A stretch of 7,291 bases of DNA from Deltaproteobacteria bacterium (GTDB lineage Bacteria > Desulfobacterota > Binatia > UBA9968). The stretch's first letter is position 1, and each line of letters starts with the position of its first letter. The notes beneath the pieces were generated by a model. That model was not told where the DNA came from and made no database searches. It saw nothing but the letters and a program-made list of their open reading frames with translations. The DNA is taken from the NCBI GenBank assembly GCA_005878685.1, contig VBLN01000124.1, positions 1 to 7,291 on the forward strand. The letters are read 5' to 3'. A program made the translations under genes and the position numbers. This document shows, one piece after another, positions 5,670 to 7,291 of this stretch.

Positions 5670-6524
5670 TCACCCTTGGGCGGCGAGGATAGCACGGATG
5701 GTGTAGACGCGGGCGAGATGAGAGCGGTATTCCTTGGAGCCGTTGATGTCTTCATTGACATCGATGCTATCCGTTACCTCGGCAGCAGCTTCGTGGAGCA
5801 GTCTTGAATCGAGTTTTTTCCCTCGCAGTTTTTGCTCCACCTTGTGGGCTCGGTAAGCCTTGTCCGTGACGCCGGTTACGCCCAGCGCGATGTCCCTGCA
5901 CGTTCCATCGTGAGCCAAATCTAAACAAACGGCGACGCCAGCGACAGCAAATCCTGCGGCTTTCTGGGCGGCCTTGAGATAGGCGGTCTTGATTCTGTTC
6001 GAAACCGGAATCTTGACTTGTGTAAGAATCTCGTCGGGCTCAAGCGCGGTTGTCAGAAGACCGAGAAAAAAATCTTCGGCTTTGATCCACCTCTCCCCCT
6101 TTGCGCTTACGGCCTTGATCTGAGCGCCAAGAGCCATGATCGAAGCCGGCAGATCTCCGGCAGGATCGGAATGGGCCAAGCTTCCTCCAAGGGTCCCTTG
6201 ATTGCGTACCTGAACGTCGCCAATGGTGGTAGCAGTTTGCGGCAACAGCGGGCAGCGCGTCCTCAACAAATCTGAACTTTCCAGCTGCGCGTGCGTGGTG
6301 AGCGCGCCGATGACGATGGAATCTGCGCGCTCGGCGATGGTGTTAAGGTCCGGAATGCGACCGAGGTCGATCAGAACCTTAGGTCTTGCAAGCCGGAGCT
6401 TCATGAGCGGCACGAGACTCTGGCCGCCGGCCAGAAGCTTCCCATCCTCTTTGTAAGAGGAGAGAAGCCCCAAAGCTTCTTTCAGTGACGAGGGCGCGTA
6501 GTAGTCGAAGGCCGCAGGCGTCAC
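5670..6524 (-). CDS. coxM: Molybdenum hydroxylase FAD-binding (medium) subunit, CoxM/XdhB family
   Basis: FAD subunit of a CO dehydrogenase / xanthine dehydrogenase-family enzyme; it takes electrons from the iron-sulfur small subunit to an external acceptor. 284 residues, the usual length. FAD-binding motifs are in the expected places: AGGQS at 32-36 and TLGG at 111-114, within VQVRNQGTLGGSLAHSDPAG (105-124). VLIDLGRIPDL (50-60) and the C-terminal CO_deh_flav_C-like region (about 175-284) are also present. The start is GTG, overlapping the stop of the upstream large-subunit gene by 4 bases (GTGA), which implies translational coupling. It is the last gene of its operon here: downstream on this strand there is no iron-sulfur subunit before the orphan protein at 4957. 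'coxM' denotes family; CO as substrate is not implied. Confidence 0.93.
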   Translation of the reverse strand: MTPAAFDYYAPSSLKEALGLLSSYKEDGKLLAGGQSLVPLMKLRLARPKVLIDLGRIPDLNTIAERADSIVIGALTTHAQLESSDLLRTRCPLLPQTATTIGDVQVRNQGTLGGSLAHSDPAGDLPASIMALGAQIKAVSAKGERWIKAEDFFLGLLTTALEPDEILTQVKIPVSNRIKTAYLKAAQKAAGFAVAGVAVCLDLAHDGTCRDIALGVTGVTDKAYRAHKVEQKLRGKKLDSRLLHEAAAEVTDSIDVNEDINGSKEYRSHLARVYTIRAILAAQG

Positions 6525-7291
6525 TTTTGATTGGCCTCCTGGATGAGGCGCCAGACGGCTTCGGGTGAAAGGGGCAGCTCTCTAACTTTGATGCCGAGGG
6601 GCTTTAAGGCATCCTCTACAGCGCTGGCGATGCAGGCCGGGGAGGGGATCGCGCCTCCCTCTCCGGCCGCTTTCTGTCCAAGGGGAGTGAAATGGGAGGG
6701 CACGGGATGGTGCACGACCTCTATGTTCGGCGTCTCAAGCGTCGATGACTTTCCGTAGTCGGTAAGCGTCAACGTCAGAAGTTGGCCTTCTGAGTCATAA
6801 ACGAACCCCTCTCCCAGAGCCACCGAAATCCCGTGAGCGGCCGAGCCATAGATCTGGCCGTCAACGACTTTTGGATTAAGGATCGTGCCGTTGTCGCCCA
6901 CGACGAGATAACGCAGGACATGGACCTTGCCTGTCTCTTTGTCTACTTCGACCACCGCCGCGTGAGCGCCTGCGGCAAAGGTAAACTGCGCGCGCACTCG
7001 GCGATCGGGACCTGGAGTAAGAAAAGGTTCGGCATGCGCAAATGTGTAGTAATAGGTGATTTGCAACCCGGCTTCAAAACCCTTGGGCAAGAGAGACTGA
7101 TTGTTATAGGCGATGCGTCCCAGTTCTGCAAAAGTGATCTTCTTGGTCGGTGATCCCGGCACATAAGCGGTGCTGTCTTGGATTACAAGCTCTTTGGAGT
7201 CCGCATTCAACACGTGAGTGGCAAGAGCGACAACCTTCTCCCTAAGCTTCGTCGCGGCTCCTAGAACGGCTCCGATATCATACAGATGAAA
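6521..7291 (-). CDS. coxL: Molybdenum hydroxylase large subunit, C-terminal part (CoxL/XdhA family; 5' part beyond window)
   Basis: Catalytic, Mo-cofactor-binding subunit. The frame is open from base 7291 to the TGA at 6521-6523, giving the last 256 residues of a protein that is usually 750-800. Family marks: AGAHAAVVEVDKETGKVHV with VVGDNGTILNPKVVDGQIYG (the VDDCGxxINPxxVxGQxxG element), AAHGISVALGEGFVYD, the DYGKSSTLETPNIEVVH region, and GQKAAGEGGAIPSPACIASA, containing the conserved active-site Glu (GEGG, residue 211 of the visible part, 46th from the C-terminus). The usual KGxGE reads KAAGE here. The substrate-defining loop near the Mo centre (for example the AYxCSFR loop of true CO dehydrogenases) is outside the window, so the substrate stays open: CO, purines, N-heterocycles, aldehydes and others are possible. 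Overlaps coxM by 4 bases. Confidence 0.93.
   Translation of the reverse strand, partial: FHLYDIGAVLGAATKLREKVVALATHVLNADSKELVIQDSTAYVPGSPTKKITFAELGRIAYNNQSLLPKGFEAGLQITYYYTFAHAEPFLTPGPDRRVRAQFTFAAGAHAAVVEVDKETGKVHVLRYLVVGDNGTILNPKVVDGQIYGSAAHGISVALGEGFVYDSEGQLLTLTLTDYGKSSTLETPNIEVVHHPVPSHFTPLGQKAAGEGGAIPSPACIASAVEDALKPLGIKVRELPLSPEAVWRLIQEANQK
6535..6540 (-). promoter_or_regulatory. Ribosome binding site of coxM inside the end of coxL
   Basis: Minus strand AGGAGG, 10 bases before the GTG start at 6524 and inside the last codons of the large-subunit gene. It supports the GTG start and independent re-initiation at the GTGA overlap. Confidence 0.6.

Noticed and set aside
5655..5671. GAACAT-TTCTT-ATGTTC inverted repeat at the end of coxM
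   Set aside because: Six pairs with no T run; could be an operator or weak terminator but is within chance expectation and not placed at a promoter.

Overview
The window reads as a chromosomal piece of an uncultured, probably soil or sediment, Gram-negative-type bacterium. The gene families (Liv-type branched-chain ABC transporter, luciferase-like flavin oxidoreductase, CO-dehydrogenase/xanthine-dehydrogenase-family molybdenum hydroxylase, CxxxxxC-type ferredoxin) and the intergenic palindrome built on CTTCGTGTCCTTCGTGGT fit Desulfobacterota/Binatota, Tectomicrobia, NC10 or Rokubacteria-like lineages. That placement is a low-confidence guess from general familiarity, not a search result.

Layout. 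Left third (1-2956, minus strand): a transporter operon read right to left as substrate-binding protein, livH, livM (cut by the window edge). SBP and livH are 4 bases apart; livH and livM are separated by a 120-base gap holding an imperfect palindromic repeat. Middle (2957-4421): a divergent promoter region, a 70-residue ferredoxin on the plus strand that has lost one of its expected cluster cysteines, and a convergent luciferase-like monooxygenase on the minus strand. Next (about 4440-5640): a lower-GC island with two small unrecognised secreted proteins transcribed divergently from a shared promoter region. Right end (5670-7291, minus strand): the FAD-binding middle subunit (coxM-like) and the C-terminal 256 residues of the Mo-binding large subunit (coxL-like), overlapping by 4 bases.

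How they may work together (inference): periplasmic capture and import of a small organic compound, followed by oxidation by a flavin monooxygenase and/or a Mo hydroxylase, with the ferredoxin as a possible redox partner. No substrate can be named: the part of the large subunit carrying substrate-determining residues, the iron-sulfur small subunit, and the transporter ATPases all lie outside the window or are absent. The most unusual points are the ferredoxin with Trp in place of its first ligand Cys, and the divergent pair of secreted orphan proteins. I see no convincing mobile element, CRISPR array, RNA gene or defence system.
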